This document shows, in pieces, positions 1 through 41,445 of a DNA stretch of 64,000 nt (positions are counted from its first letter, which is position 1; every line of letters starts with the position of its first letter). Both the position numbers and the translations under genes were made by a program. The stretch covers positions 957,683 to 1,021,682 of the forward strand of contig NW_017802580.1 of NCBI RefSeq assembly GCF_001625305.1, given 5' to 3'. The notes under the pieces are model-generated. The model was not told the origin of the DNA and did no database searches. It saw only the letters and a program-made list of their open reading frames with translations. The stretch is from Branchiostoma belcheri. Taxonomy: Eukaryota > Chordata > Leptocardii > Amphioxiformes > Branchiostomatidae.

Positions 1-189
1 ACACTTCAGTCCAGTCATGCATCGTTACCCACCGTCTGAATTCTAACAACCCTGTTTCACGCAGGGGGCGGCGGACTCGTTTCTAATGCTTCGGTCACAA
101 TTTCGCCGGTGCCCGTCGGGGATGCAGCCCCGGTCGGACTCAGGAGTCGGGCGGTCATCGGCTGTCATGGTCACAATTAAAAGTTTCCT
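1..189. other. No gene identified
   Basis: This stretch is GC-rich and contains an acceptor-like end (ttcacgcag near position 64) followed by open sequence. No protein family is recognisable in any frame and no paired donor is obvious. It could be part of an upstream exon of the large gene or flanking repeat sequence; I cannot decide. Confidence 0.3.
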
Positions 190-735
190 ACAGTAGTTCA
201 GTAAGAAATTCTTTCAATCAGTGACTATTAAATCCTAAGGTACATACCTCCGAATTTTCGACGACTAGTCAGTTCGTCTTGATCACGGAATGATCCTAGT
301 CTCGCGAGAGGACACGAGACTAGTACGAGACTTGTGTGGGTCTTATGCACCCCTCTGCCTCCTTGATCTTCCGGTGGGCATTACGGGCTTCCTGATCGAT
401 GATTTCGATCGTGTCTAGTATAGGTTGGGTGGTGACCCTATGTCCAGTCTGTAACTGGTGTTGACTAAGTGCAGATGTGTAGTCCTTACGGTCAATCGAC
501 TTCTGGTGTTCACCTGACCTTTCCCCCAGCGACCTCTCTGTTTCTCCCACATACGTCTCACCGCAGTGTTCGCAGACAAACTTGTAAATGAGTCTCGTAC
601 TAGTCTCGTGTCCTCTCGCGAGACTAGGATCATTCCGTGATCAAGACGAACTGTCTAGTCGTCGAAAATTCGGAGGTATGTACCTTAGGATTTAATAGTC
701 ACTGATTGAAAGAATTTCTTACTGAACTTGAACTA
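190..735 (-). mobile_element. Penelope-like element fragment with inverted terminal arms
   Basis: Two arms are reverse complements of each other: about 190-330 and about 590-733. Shared landmarks are the pieces reading gaaattctttcaatcagtga, acctccgaattttcgacgac and the palindromic tctcgcgaga. Between them, on the minus strand, lies the end of a GIY-YIG endonuclease. Inverted or partly duplicated ends around the endonuclease are a hallmark of Penelope-like retroelements. The reverse transcriptase is absent, so this is a dead, end-only copy. Confidence 0.75.
320..633 (-). pseudogene. GIY-YIG endonuclease fragment of a Penelope-like element
   Basis: Read on the minus strand, this encodes a Cys-x2-Cys knuckle (VCEHCG) followed by TYVGETERSLGER, a variant of the GIY-YIG core with its conserved Arg, and then an EHQKS...ALSQHQLQTGH block with the His and Gln expected in this nuclease fold. 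In Penelope-like elements this domain lies C-terminal to the reverse transcriptase and nicks the target DNA. Here it starts without an upstream RT and loses similarity near the left arm, so it is a remnant. The frame itself is open, with no internal stop over about 100 codons. Confidence 0.75.
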
Positions 736-1207
736 TACGTGACTGATGAATCTCTTCATCTTCCTACAGTAGCATTTTGTTAAAAATTTTGTCACCCTCT
801 TTGGTCGGTCTCCGGCAGGCACCCGGCAGGTACCCGGCAGATTCTCTGACGATGCCTTGTACTGACCTATACGTAATGCAGAATTCACGCTTTTGTTGTG
901 ATCCTTTGATCTGTGCCGTCACATATTTTACCCGGATTTACGAAGTACATACCTTTATTCTGTTCATCTGGTCTGTGACGTAACAAATGTGTTCCGGTGG
1001 ACAGCCTGCAACCGGAGGGGTACCTCTCGGTGTTCTCACGATGAGGTCACGGCGTCTTTTTGTCAGCGGGGCCCGGGTACAATTTAAGTCAGAATTAAAT
1101 TCTTTTCGGGTCCCCGCCGGGCCCAAAAATAGCCCGGTAGCCGCAGGGTGTCCCGCGGGGCCACGTACGGGTCACGCCCGAAAGTGCCAAAAAAAACAGC
1201 CCGGGGA
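736..1207. other. GC-rich repeat-like stretch, no gene
   Basis: Short imperfect repeats of an ccggcaggtaccc-type word occur at 812-842, followed by a G/C-rich segment to about 1230. Short open frames exist on both strands but none shows a recognisable motif. It probably belongs to the surrounding repeat debris. Confidence 0.35.
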
Positions 1208-1565
1208 CTATCCGGCAGGGCCCCTTTTTTCAATTGGGACCGCAGCATAAGTGGGCTTGTTGTTGATCGGTCTGTCTTTCGGGGTCCAGAGTACCGAAGA
1301 GTGATCACTAAGGCCCACCGGAGGCAGGATGGATGGACGCAGGTACTTATCTTGAATGTTGAAGATGATGAGGTCTAATACGGCGTTCCCCCGCGTTTTG
1401 TTTTTGACAACTTGCGAGAGATGACCTCCTCTGCACAGATCCGTGATGTCCACACGGTTGAAATCTCCTGGGAGTGCGAGGCCACAGTCCGAATGTTTGG
1501 CACGTATGCTGTCGGAAACAATTAACAGGTGGTCGTTTAAATTTACTGCAATATTTCTAAAAATC
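1208..1565 (-). pseudogene. AP-endonuclease (EEP) domain remnant of a CR1/Jockey-like non-LTR retrotransposon
   Basis: On the minus strand the translation carries the APE-type endonuclease landmarks in order: LPGDFN (catalytic Asp/Asn), then NAVLDLIIFN (the LDLIxTN-like strand), then GLSDHSSVLW (the SDH catalytic His motif). This domain nicks target DNA in non-LTR elements. Only the C-terminal part of the domain survives. It faces opposite to the reverse transcriptase fragment directly to its right, as if the 5' half of one element was inverted on insertion. Confidence 0.75.
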
Positions 1566-1639
1566 CAAAAGTCACATCTTATTTTTGATATTCGGGGCCC
1601 CTTAAAATCAGTTGTTTGGTTCGCGTGCACACATCTGAT

Positions 1640-2870
1640 TTGGAAGGAAATGTACCGTGAGCAAAGGCAGTGAAACACAGGTTGTTTATATCAATGGTCA
1701 TTTCTCTGAACCCTCTGTACTTCAGTGTGGTGTCCCTCAGGGAAGTTGTTTAGGCCCGCTTATTTTTACACTGTTTACGAATGACCTACCTTTGTCTGTG
1801 TCAAGCAGTACACCTGAAATGTACGCAGACGATATATCTATCTACAAAGCCGGTAAGACTATAAGTGACATCACTGTTGGTTTGCAATCCGACCTTGTAA
1901 GTTTATCAGACTGGGTTTGCATGAATAAACTTGTGTTAAATATTCTTAAAACCAAATGCATGCTTTTCGGAACCCCACGTAGGCTTGATAATATACCTGA
2001 CAATTCACTAGATCTTGCTATCGGTGATGAGAAGGTTCAGGAAGTGAGGGAGACAGTTTTGCTTGGGCTACATATGGATCGGTCGCTCACCTGGAATTTA
2101 CAGGTCACTCACATTGCCCCAAAACAATCTAGAAACATCGCCTTATTGAGAAGACACATGTGGGCGATGCCTTTTGCAGTTTGTAAGGTTGTTGTTTGTG
2201 CACTGGTTTTGTCAGTGGTACAGTATTGCGCACCAGTTTTAGCTAGCATGTCAGTCTCTAACATGCGCAAACTGCAAGTAGTTCAGAATAGGGCTTGTAG
2301 ATTGTTATTGAAATGTGCTCCTGATACACCTACCAGGCAGATGCATATTGATCTTGGTTGGCTGACTGTGAGTGAGAGATTCTCCTCCAGCACACTGGTT
2401 ATGTTCTTTAAGATTGTCACTAGTCATGAACCACAGTATATATACAACTCCCTTGTGCCTGTTCATGTATCTCACATTCACAATACCAGATCTTCTGCAC
2501 AGTACAACTTTAGATTACCCAAACCTAAGACGAACAGTAAGAAGCGCTCATTCCTGTATCGTGCAATATCGTTGTGGAACGACCTACCTTATCATGTCAA
2601 GACACTGAGTAACCTTCTCAAGTTTAAGAAAGCCATAGTAAACAGTGTCACATGAAGCCGACCTCTAGTTTTTAAATTGTAAATATTCATTTGTGCGTTC
2701 CTTTAAATGTTTGATGTTTGATGTATTCTTGTCTTTTTAAACGTTTGCACTGTATCTTATGCACTATTTCCTATGTATGTAACGATGTGCCTGTATTCCA
2801 TGTATTTGAGCCTTGGAAGACTAGCCCTGCAGGGCTAAAAGGTTTCGAAATAAATGAAATGAAAGAATAA
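1640..2870 (+). mobile_element. Non-LTR retrotransposon 3' part (reverse transcriptase half)
   Basis: An open frame from about 1657 to 2655 encodes the second half of a reverse transcriptase: GVPQGSCLGPLIF (fingers/palm motif), MYADDISIY (catalytic YADD), then the thumb and the usual C-terminal region with RAISLWNDLP before the stop at 2653-2655. The 3' UTR ends near 2868 in an aaataaatgaaatgaaag tail, as in CR1/Jockey-type elements. The N-terminal RT and the endonuclease are missing from this strand, so the copy cannot act alone. It is one of the few uninterrupted element frames here, suggesting fairly recent insertion. Confidence 0.85.
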
Positions 2871-3345
2871 CATTTGAGGTAAAGCACTTGTTACATGTAT
2901 ACATTTTATTTTGACGGGTATTTACTCTCCAATTACTTTTGTTTATTTTCAAATTTTACCTGTTCCCCCTGGGCCGGCCAGGGAGTCCGCGCGGCCACGT
3001 TTGAACGCGTTCTGTAACCCGATACCTCACTAGTAATGCGACTTTTAGCCTAGAAACGGATTGCCATGATCGCTTAGCTTGGTCAGTTAGTTGGCGGGTT
3101 GGTGTTTAAGTTAAGTTGAGTGTTGGTGTTTGAATGACAGCTACCAGCTTTAAAAACATTTAAATTCGTCTATACACTGCTTTATATGAGCCATTCTTAT
3201 CCTTGTCATAAAAAGTTTAGAAAGAGAACCTTTACTCCCAGATTGGTTTTTATCTTTGATCAATGTCTATGTCATTGTTTGGTGTACTGCATTCCCTCCT
3301 TATACAATTGTTCTGTCATTCAGTTTTTCTTCTTAGGTATTTTAG
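2871..3345. other. Non-coding, intron-like sequence
   Basis: This lies between the retroelement tail and the first recognised exon of the large gene. It ends in a polypyrimidine tract and an acceptor (ttcttcttaggtattttag). I see no gene. It is most simply the 3' part of an intron of the large gene, whose earlier exons would be left of the window. Confidence 0.5.
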
Positions 3346-33321
<29,976 letters not shown>

Positions 33322-33506
33322 TTATGGAGATGTAAATACTATTCCAAGCGTTACAATGAAACCGTAGTTGTTGTTTTTTAAAATTTACAACTAATCAGAA
33401 ATTATACAACCGCATATATATACAAATTAGAAAAGAATTACAAATAATTTAGAATGTTTTTAGAGAAATCGGTCTCACAAGTAACCGATATTACTTGAAA
33501 AGTGTT

Positions 33507-33642
33507 ACTGTTGTGCTGTTTTAGCAAGTTTTACATTTATTACATAATTTGTTATTGGGTTATTTGGTGTTATTTGTTATTGGTAAACAGTACTGTTGTT
33601 CTGTTTTGGCAAGTTTTACATTTATTACATAATTTGTTATTG
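33507..33642. repeat. Direct repeat of about 50 bp in the 3' flank
   Basis: The segment starting actgttgtgctgttttagca at 33507 recurs with two changes at 33592, continuing through cattacataatttgttattg-type sequence. It lies in the probable 3' UTR of the giant gene. Confidence 0.85.
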
Positions 33643-34544
33643 TTTTGTATCCTCCGTCGGGACGACAAGACTGATGATGATGATGTTATTGGGTTTATAT
33701 ATCTGTAATTTTGGTTTACAGTGTCACTTGGATGAGAATGTTTGCCCACAGTTTGTGTATTGTTCATCATCCTTTATGAACACAAGGTGATTATTTAGTG
33801 TTTAATTTACCTGTTGCCAGAGGATTTTCAACCTACATGCATGATACATAAAGTTACAACGTACCGAATTAAATGCCTTTTCAAAGTTAACTTTTACAAT
33901 AATACCTAATGTCTAGTTTATTGGCAACATTTTGGTCATGAATCGTCCTATTATTGTTTTGTCAAGAGTTGTGTCTAATATATTGTACAGAATCATAGAG
34001 GTCCTGCGTTTTTTTATCTTATCTTTTATCTTGCCAGATGTGTATGCTGAGTTTCGAACTGTCATGTTTGTTTCCACTTTTGTATTTTGTGATATTGTAT
34101 GAATATGGTAAAAGAGTATTTGTATATTTCTTGTGCCCGGTGAAGTATTATACAGGAATAAGGTATTACCTTACTGATATGCACTAATGTTAACTATGCA
34201 CCTTCACATGATGCATAAACAAAAATGTGAGACTGAAATACACCGCATAATGGATTTGATTTTACATTCACTCAATATACACATTTTAACATATTAATTC
34301 AAATGTAAAAGTATTTTACACATAGAAACTTCGATTAACATCTGCACTTTATTTCTCCAAAAATATATAGACATTTAATGTACGATCTAAAAAAAATCAA
34401 ATACAACGTGATCCACTGCAAATCGATGAAGCTCGGCTTAACCAACTACGTCACATCAGACAATCAATGTCAACTTTTTTTTAAAATACTCATTATCATC
34501 TTCATTAACATTACCTCTGTATTAAAACATACATGTAATTGAAT
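33643..34544. other. 3' UTR or intergenic, no gene
   Basis: AT-rich sequence with several scattered stops in all frames and no recognisable domain or RNA. The first part may be 3' UTR of the giant gene. No convincing promoter element can be pointed to. Confidence 0.5.
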
Positions 34545-36891
34545 ACATGTACACTGTAGAGCACACTAGCAAAATTCACGAGGACTCTGACAATGCAATT
34601 GGGAAAATAACAGTTTTAACGATAACACCCCACTTCACTTTGTTTGAAAACGAACACCACACTTCATTTCTCTGGATTCAAAAAGCAGCGCAATTTGTCT
34701 CGTCTTCATCCCAAAAGGCACCGAAACTCTTTTTATCCATAGAAGCATTGGGCCATTCTGGATCCAAGAAAGCAAAGCACTTCTCCTTGTTCAAAAGCAC
34801 CTTTCCATAAAATACAGTACACAACTTCTGTTTGTCCAAAAAGCATTCGCCGCCCACACAAAGTCACAAAGCCTTTTTCGTCTTTCTATTTAACAAAAAA
34901 ATATAACATCCTTCGCCTTCTCTCTAAGTCCAAGACAATCAACTCCACCATGTTTGTTAGACTAATCTTGAGTTGTTTGTCACACGGCATTGCGGACAAG
35001 CTACCGAAGGAAGACACACCCTTTAGGAACAACTGCAACCTGTCCAGGAAAGTTCTACACGTCGAGTTCCTACTCAGAAAATGCCAAAATAAAGCTGCAT
35101 TGGCTGACTGAAAAGGTATGTGTCTGTAACTGTGAACCATTAAACATATATGTACTGCATGTGTTGCGTAAACAGTTTGAATCTACGTTTCATTTACTGT
35201 GCGAAAGTTACTGTGGGAAAATTATTTATCGAAGGAAGGCTGGATATATCAGTGAGATATTCATGGCTGCTTTTAAAAAACGTTCAGAAATAGGTTAGTT
35301 CCGAAGAGGGTAACAGGGATACTGCATGCACCCTGGTTTTTACGTTTGGTTTTACTTTGGGTGACGTTTTACTCCGTGGACAAATTCTGCCAAACCAAAA
35401 CAAGAGAATTCTAATTGACCATGACAATTTGCTAGGCCACAGTCCACTCATTTTTTTTTTCAATACATTTTCGCCAAATTTGTTGTTACTCCGTGAAGAA
35501 GGTCTGGACCTCCGGACGGAGTGTTGTGAGTAGCCATTTTCGTGTTCGCGCAGTAAAAACACTGGGTTCTCTTTGTGTAATCGGCACGCAATTTTATACG
35601 CCGTCTGCGGGCATGCCCGTGATGATGCTCGAATGTGTATTTTTGCCGTTGCTGTTTTCGCGGTCAATGTAATAATTCAAATGCATCCCTACAATTTTAA
35701 GGCAAATTGGGATGGTCCCAAAAAATCCGTTGTTTTGAATAGCGGGGGAAGTAAAAAGTTCAGGCAGATGTACGAAGGGTCAATAAGTGGTACCAGATGT
35801 TTTTCCCCCTGCTTAAAAGATGCTTAAGGTTTTTTGAAGATGTTCGCAGCCAAAACGCATTGTTCTGTACGTAGCATTTTTGTGTAAATGGGCATGTGGT
35901 GTACCATTATGTCCATGATGATGCACGTCTTTTTATTTCACCGTAGCAGTTTTGATATTGAAGTAAATGCATATTTTAGAAACATCCCTACTTTTACCAT
36001 CCAGTGGAATAGGCCGTAGGTTTAGGTAGTTGTTTGGTAGCAGAGGTTTTGTAAGCAGATGTTAGGTGGCTGTTGTGCATAATGATGGCGAGTATCTTTT
36101 GGGATCGTGGTTTGCACCTACTGCAATACATTGTCAAATGAAAAATAAGTAGTAAATGAAAGATATTGTATTGAAAGCTGACTTTGTTTATCTATTTAGA
36201 TTGTCATGTTGTTGATTTTATGTAGCCTGTGTTTACACTAGTAAGTCTGCAACTGTTTCCCTAAGGGGGCTGCAAACCTCTGGGCAGGTGGTCACCAGGA
36301 GCGTGATTTTTTAGTCAGGCTAGATTATTAGACCAGGGATTTAGTCATTTTTACGATACGTTGTTACCAGTTGTTAAGTGAGCACACACTGTTTACATAC
36401 ACTATTACTGTTCTCAGTCTGCAAAATATAAAACTTCACGGAGAATTGTCGCCTATGGACACTTGTTCTTGTTCTGGGCGAAGGTAATGAGTACACTGTA
36501 GAGCACACTAGCAAAATTCACGAGGACTCTGTTAATGTAATTGGGAAGATAGCAGTTTTGAAGATAACAACCCACTTCACTTTGTTTGAAAACGAACACT
36601 ACACTTCATTTCTCTGGATCCAGAAAGCAGCGCAATTTGTCTCGTCTTCATCCCAAAAGGCACCGAAACTCTGAAGCATTGGGCCATTCTGAATCCAAGA
36701 AAGCAAAGCACTTCTCCTTGTTCAAAAGCACCTTTTCATAAAATACAGTACACAACTTCTGTTTGTCCCAAAAGCATTCGCCGCCCACACAAAGTCACAA
36801 AGCCTTTTTTTGTCTTTCTATTTAACAAAAAAAAAATAATAATAATAACATCCTTCGCCTTCTCTCTTAGTCCAAGACAATAAACTCCACC

Positions 36892-37116
36892 ATGTTTGCT
36901 AGACTAATCTTGGGTTGTTTGTCACACGGCATTGCGGAAAAGCTACCGAAGGAAGACACACCCTTCAGGAACAACAGCAACCTGTCCAGGAAAACTCTAC
37001 ACGTCGAGTTCCTCCTCAGAAAATGCCAAATAAAGCTGCATTGGCTGACTGAAAAGGTATGTGTCTGTAACTGTGAACCATTAAATAAATGTGAACTGCA
37101 TGTGTTGCGTAAATAG
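36892..37116 (+). CDS. Short ORF in block A, copy 2 (first-exon-like)
   Basis: The ATG in context ccaccATGttt begins MFARLILGCLSHGIAEKLPK and runs to WLTEK, where a good donor (gaaaag|gtatgtg) occurs; unspliced reading stops at 37116. The same frame is intact in copy 3 and broken in copy 1 by one extra A (gccaaaataaag instead of gccaaataaag). I do not recognise the protein. The donor would be phase 0 and could join the phase-0 acceptor before the LRR gene at 42793. It may also be meaningless sequence in a repeat. Confidence 0.3.
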   Translation: MFARLILGCLSHGIAEKLPKEDTPFRNNSNLSRKTLHVEFLLRKCQIKLHWLTEKVCVCNCEPLNKCELHVLRK

Positions 37117-37934
37117 TTTGAATCTGAGGGAAATACGAGATACTGAGCGAAAGTTACTGTGGAACTAGAAAGGCCAATATTTGCTTTGGAGCAAATACAG
37201 CGATGGGTTCACCACATTTTACGACATGGCAGGGAAAGAATGAGAAACACAAGGGAAAACAATGATTTACATTGATATAACTATAATATGAAGTAACATA
37301 CAACTAAAACAACAGTTGGATAGCTATTCCCTACTTTATTGGTTAGGATTTTTAATTGCATAATGCAAACTGTTGATTTTCAAAATAAAAAAAAAACGTT
37401 CATGCCCCGCATTCCAATGCTGGAGCAGAAAAGCTTGAAATACCTACTAAAACACTTGAATAAAGACATATACTGTCAGTATGGAAATGCTCTGTGCAGG
37501 TGTTATTAACAATCACATAAACTATGAAGCCATACATTGAACAAGCTATACATATAATATGATTATCATAACCTTTATTTTTAAAATCATGCCAGTGAGC
37601 TAATTGCATGTACAGAGTGAAAGAAAGTAAAGTAAAGCAGTAGAATTTCTGTACTAGCTATGATAGTACTTCATATGATTCGTCCTCATCGTCATTATTC
37701 AATGTGGTCTATCTCTTGCTACTAGTGACTGGTAATACCTCTGTAGATTCTTCACACTGGCAGAGTACCGTACTCATTCTCTCTTGTCAGCTCAATACTT
37801 TTGTGACAACATCAAAGTGATTTTAGTTTGTATGTTGGAAAAATACAAAAGACTAACATTCTAAGTTATTGACATTCTTGAGTAAGAACAATCAGTTTTT
37901 GAATGTTAAAAGCAAAACAACGAAAATAAAAAAA

Positions 37935-38030
37935 AATGTTGAAATTGTTAAAATGCAGAATTGTTAAAATCGTTAAAACTGATAAAATTGTTAAAAATTA
38001 TAAAATTGTTAAAAATGTTAAATTGCTAAA
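37935..38030. repeat. Degenerate (gttaaaa)n repeat
   Basis: About a dozen imperfect copies of attgttaaaa-like words in the insertion that splits tandem unit 2. Confidence 0.8.
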
Positions 38031-38034
38031 AATA

Positions 38035-38125
38035 TTTATGTCCGATGCACTGGGGTTCGAACTTGCAATGCCTGGGATTGCCGCCTTGCGCGTTTCCAAC
38101 CGAGCTAACTCGGTGCGATACACAT
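38035..38125 (-). repeat. tRNA-like (SINE or tRNA pseudogene)
   Basis: On the minus strand the segment shows an A-box-like TTAGCTCGGTTGG and, about 45 bp on, a B-box AGTTCGAACCCC, the internal RNA polymerase III promoter pattern. The acceptor stems do not pair well, so it is not a functional tRNA. It is a degenerate tRNA or the head of a tRNA-derived SINE. Confidence 0.55.
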
Positions 38126-38399
38126 CACTCACTGCATTGTATGTCATAAAAAGTAAACAGCATGGCGGTATCGATCGCCTCAAGCCACCAAGACTTTCAA
38201 CTATTAACTACGGGGTTTCCTTCTTTATCAGGTTTGCTTTTGAACCACCTTGATGTTACTTAACTATCAACCCGGCTAGCAGAAGCCGCCGGCTCCTTTG
38301 ATATTACAGCCGCTCCCTGTCCAATCTTGTTTACACGCCGGGCGCAGGTCATTGACCTCCAACTTGCGTTGTTCCAACAGAGAAGAGCAAAATGTCTGG

Positions 38400-38537
38400 C
38401 TCCCGCAGAACGTACCGCACTCTCCCGCTGGACGTACCGCACTCTCCCGCAGAACGTATCGCACTCTCCCGGAGGACGTCCCGCACTCTCCCGAGGGAAT
38501 CCCGCACAGCGTCCTGCACTCTCCCGCAGAACGTCCC
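38400..38537. repeat. 22-bp minisatellite
   Basis: About six copies of a unit of the form ctcccgcagaacgtaccgcact, with one longer variant copy (about 33 bp) near 38490-38523. It is GC-rich against an AT-rich background and sits in the insertion between blocks A2 and B2. Confidence 0.9.
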
Positions 38538-38539
38538 TC

Positions 38540-39004
38540 GAAAATTGATGCGTATTTCGTGGCCTGTGCTGTACCTACCAAAACACTTGAGTTCATACTG
38601 TCAAAATGGAATGGCTTTGAACAGGTGTTAATTGAGTTAATCCAATCAAATCCAACAGCCAATCAGCAAGAAGAAAAGATTAGGCTGCGTCAGGTTCATG
38701 CTTGCATGCCCATATATGGGCATGCCGCCGAATTTCTTTCTTATTACGTCACGCGCGTACGCCCCCGCACAGTACTTTCCTATGGGGACCGCTAAAAAAG
38801 CAAATAAAACGATTGTAAAAGCTTGTATCACAAAAATTTAAAAAACGCCTAGGGGTATTTGCCCACTGTACCTCCATACCAAATTTCAGGACCTTAGGCC
38901 CTAAAATGAAGAAGCTGAATCCATTTAAAGAAATGGCAGGAGGAGAAGAAGAAGGAGGAGAATCATGAGAAAAAGCAATATGGTTTCACCACTTTGTGGT
39001 GAAC
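38540..39004. other. Repeat-derived insertion tail, no gene
   Basis: The stretch 38555-38640 resembles 37430-37506 (both contain tacctac.aaaacacttga and aggtgttaa), so part of the insertion is itself duplicated. 38930-38965 is a GA-rich ggaggagaagaagaaggagg tract. No coding sequence is supported. Confidence 0.5.
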
Positions 39005-40656
39005 CCATAAAAATTATTTATCGAAGGAAGGCTGGATATATCAGTGAGATATTCATGGCTGCTCAAAACGTTAAGAAATAGGTTAGTTCCGATGAGGGTA
39101 ACAGGGATACTGCATGCGCCCTGGTTTTTACGTTTGGTTTTACTTTGGGTAACGTTTTACTCCGTGGGCAAATTCTGTCAAACCAAAACAAGAGAATTCT
39201 AATTGACCATGACAATTTGCTAGGCCACAGTCCACTCTTTTTTTTTTAATACATTTTCGCCAAATTTGTTGTTACTCCGTGAAGAAAGTCTGGACCTCCG
39301 GACGGAGTGTTGTGAGTAGCCGTTTTTTCGTGTTCGCAGAAAAAACACTGGGTTCTCTTTGTGTAATCGGCATGCAATTTTATACGCCGTCTGCGGGCAT
39401 GACCGTGATGATACACAGATTTGTATTTTTGCCGTTGCTGTTTTCGCGGTCAATGTAATATTTCAAATGCATCCCTACAATTTTAAGGCAAATTGGGATG
39501 GTCCAGAAAAATCCGTTGTTTTGAATAGCGGGGGAAGTAAAAAGTTCAGGCAGATGTACGAAGGGTCAATAAGTGGTACCAGATGTTTTCCCCCCTGCTT
39601 AAAAGATGCTTAAGGTTTTTGGAAGATGTTCGCAGTCTAAACGCATTGTTCTGTACGTCGCATTTTCGTGTAAATGGGCATGTGGTGTACCATTATGTCC
39701 ATGATGATGCACGTCTTTTTATTTCACTGTAGCAGTTTTGATATTGAAGTAAATGAATATTTTAGAAACATCCCTACTTTTACAATCCAGTGGAATAGGC
39801 CGTAGGTTTAGGTAGTTGTTTGGTAGCAGAGGTTCTCTAAGCAGATGTTAGGTGGCTGGTGGCGAGTATCTTTTGGGATCGTGGTTTGCACCTACTGCGA
39901 TACATTGTCAAATGAAAAATAAGTAGTAAATGAAAGATATTGTTATGAAAGCTGACTTTGTTCATCTATTTCAATTGTCATGTTGTTGATTTTATGTAGC
40001 CTGTGTTTACACTAGTAAGTCTGCAACTGTTTCCCTAAGGGGGCGGCAAACCTCTGGGCAGGTGGCCACCAGGAGCGTGATTTTTTAGTCAGGCTATATT
40101 ATTAGACCAGGGATTTAGTCATTTTTACGATACGTTGTTACCAGTTGTTAAGTGAGCACACACTGTTTACATACACTATTACTGTTCTCAGTCTGCAAAA
40201 TATAAAACTTCACAGAGAATTATCGCCTCCGGACACTTGTTCTTGTTCTGGGCGAAGGTAATGAGTACACTGTAGAGCACACTAGCAAAATTCACGAGGA
40301 CGCTGTCAATGTAATTGGGAAGATAACAGTTTTGAAGATAACACCCCACTTCACTTTGAAAACGAACACCACACTTCATTTCTCTGGATACAAAAAGCAG
40401 CGCAATTTATCTCGTCTTTATTCCAAAAGGCACCGAAACTCTTTTTATCCATAGAAGCATTGGGCCATTCTGAATCCAAGAAAGCAAAGCACTTGTTCAA
40501 AAGCACATTTTCATAAGATACAGTACACAACTTCTGTTTGTCCCAAAAGTATTCGCCGCCCACACAAAGTCACAAAGCCTTTTTTCGTCTTTCTATTTAA
40601 CAAAAAAATATAACATCCTTCGCCTTCTCTCTAAGTCCAAGACAATCAACTCCACC

Positions 40657-40872
40657 ATGTTTGTCAGACTAATCTTGAGTTGTTTGTCACACGGCATTGC
40701 GGAAAAGCTACCGAAGGAAGACACACCCTTCAGGAACAACAGCAACCTGTCCAGGAAAACTCTACACGTCGAGTTCCTCCTCAGAAAATGCCAAATAAAG
40801 CTGCATTGGCTGACTGAAAAGGTATGTGTCTGTAACTGTGTACCATTAAACTTCTATGTACTATATGCGTAA
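40657..40872 (+). CDS. Short ORF in block A, copy 3 (first-exon-like)
   Basis: Same frame as at 36892, beginning MFVRLILSCLSHGIAEKLPK and keeping the LTEK|gtatgtg donor at about 40821. It differs from copy 2 by a few residues near the start and after the donor. It is the copy closest to the LRR gene (about 2 kb upstream). Whether it is expressed cannot be told from the sequence. Confidence 0.3.
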   Translation: MFVRLILSCLSHGIAEKLPKEDTPFRNNSNLSRKTLHVEFLLRKCQIKLHWLTEKVCVCNCVPLNFYVLYA

Positions 40873-41280
40873 ACAGTTTGAATCTACGTTTCATTCTCAG
40901 AGCGAATGTTACTGTGGATGAGTTATTTTTAGAAGGAAGGCTGGACAGCAGTAAGATACATGTATATGTATGCCTGGCTACCAGAAAACGTTAGAGTTAG
41001 GTTACTGCCAAAGAAGGTAACAGGGACATTGTACCCTGGTTGTTATTTAGGTAACGTTTTCTCCATGGACAAATTATGTTAAACCAAAACAAGTACGTTT
41101 TAATTGACCATGGCAATTTGCCTGGCCACAGTCCACTCAAAATTGTCTTTTTACATTTTCGCCAAAGTTGTTGTCACTATGGTTTTCCTCTCACAAGGTT
41201 TCACACAATCAGAACATAAAACAACGATCACATCTTATTTGTCAGCATTTTTGTATAATATATTCAGTACAGAGTAGAGC

Positions 41281-41445
41281 CACAGTGTGGCCGTGTGACG
41301 TAACGGCAGAGTGTTTGTCTCGGAAAAATATTAAGAGGTCCTGAGTTCGAACCCTGCGATAAAACCGATCTGGTGCCTTGAGAAATGCACTTTACACGTC
41401 TTTCCTCAATTTACTTGGGTCGCCTGTCGCTAGGTATTGAGGCTG
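41281..41445 (+). repeat. tRNA-derived SINE
   Basis: The head reads GTGACGTAACGGCAGAG (A-box-like) and GAGTTCGAACCCTG (B box). It is followed by the body words aaatgcactttacacg and tttcctca, as also seen in the minus-strand copy at 51566-51722. It interrupts the diverged third B block, so it inserted after the duplication. Confidence 0.8.

Noticed and set aside
38035..38125. Functional tRNA gene
   Set aside because: A- and B-box words are present but the acceptor and D stems do not pair, so it is a SINE head or tRNA relic.
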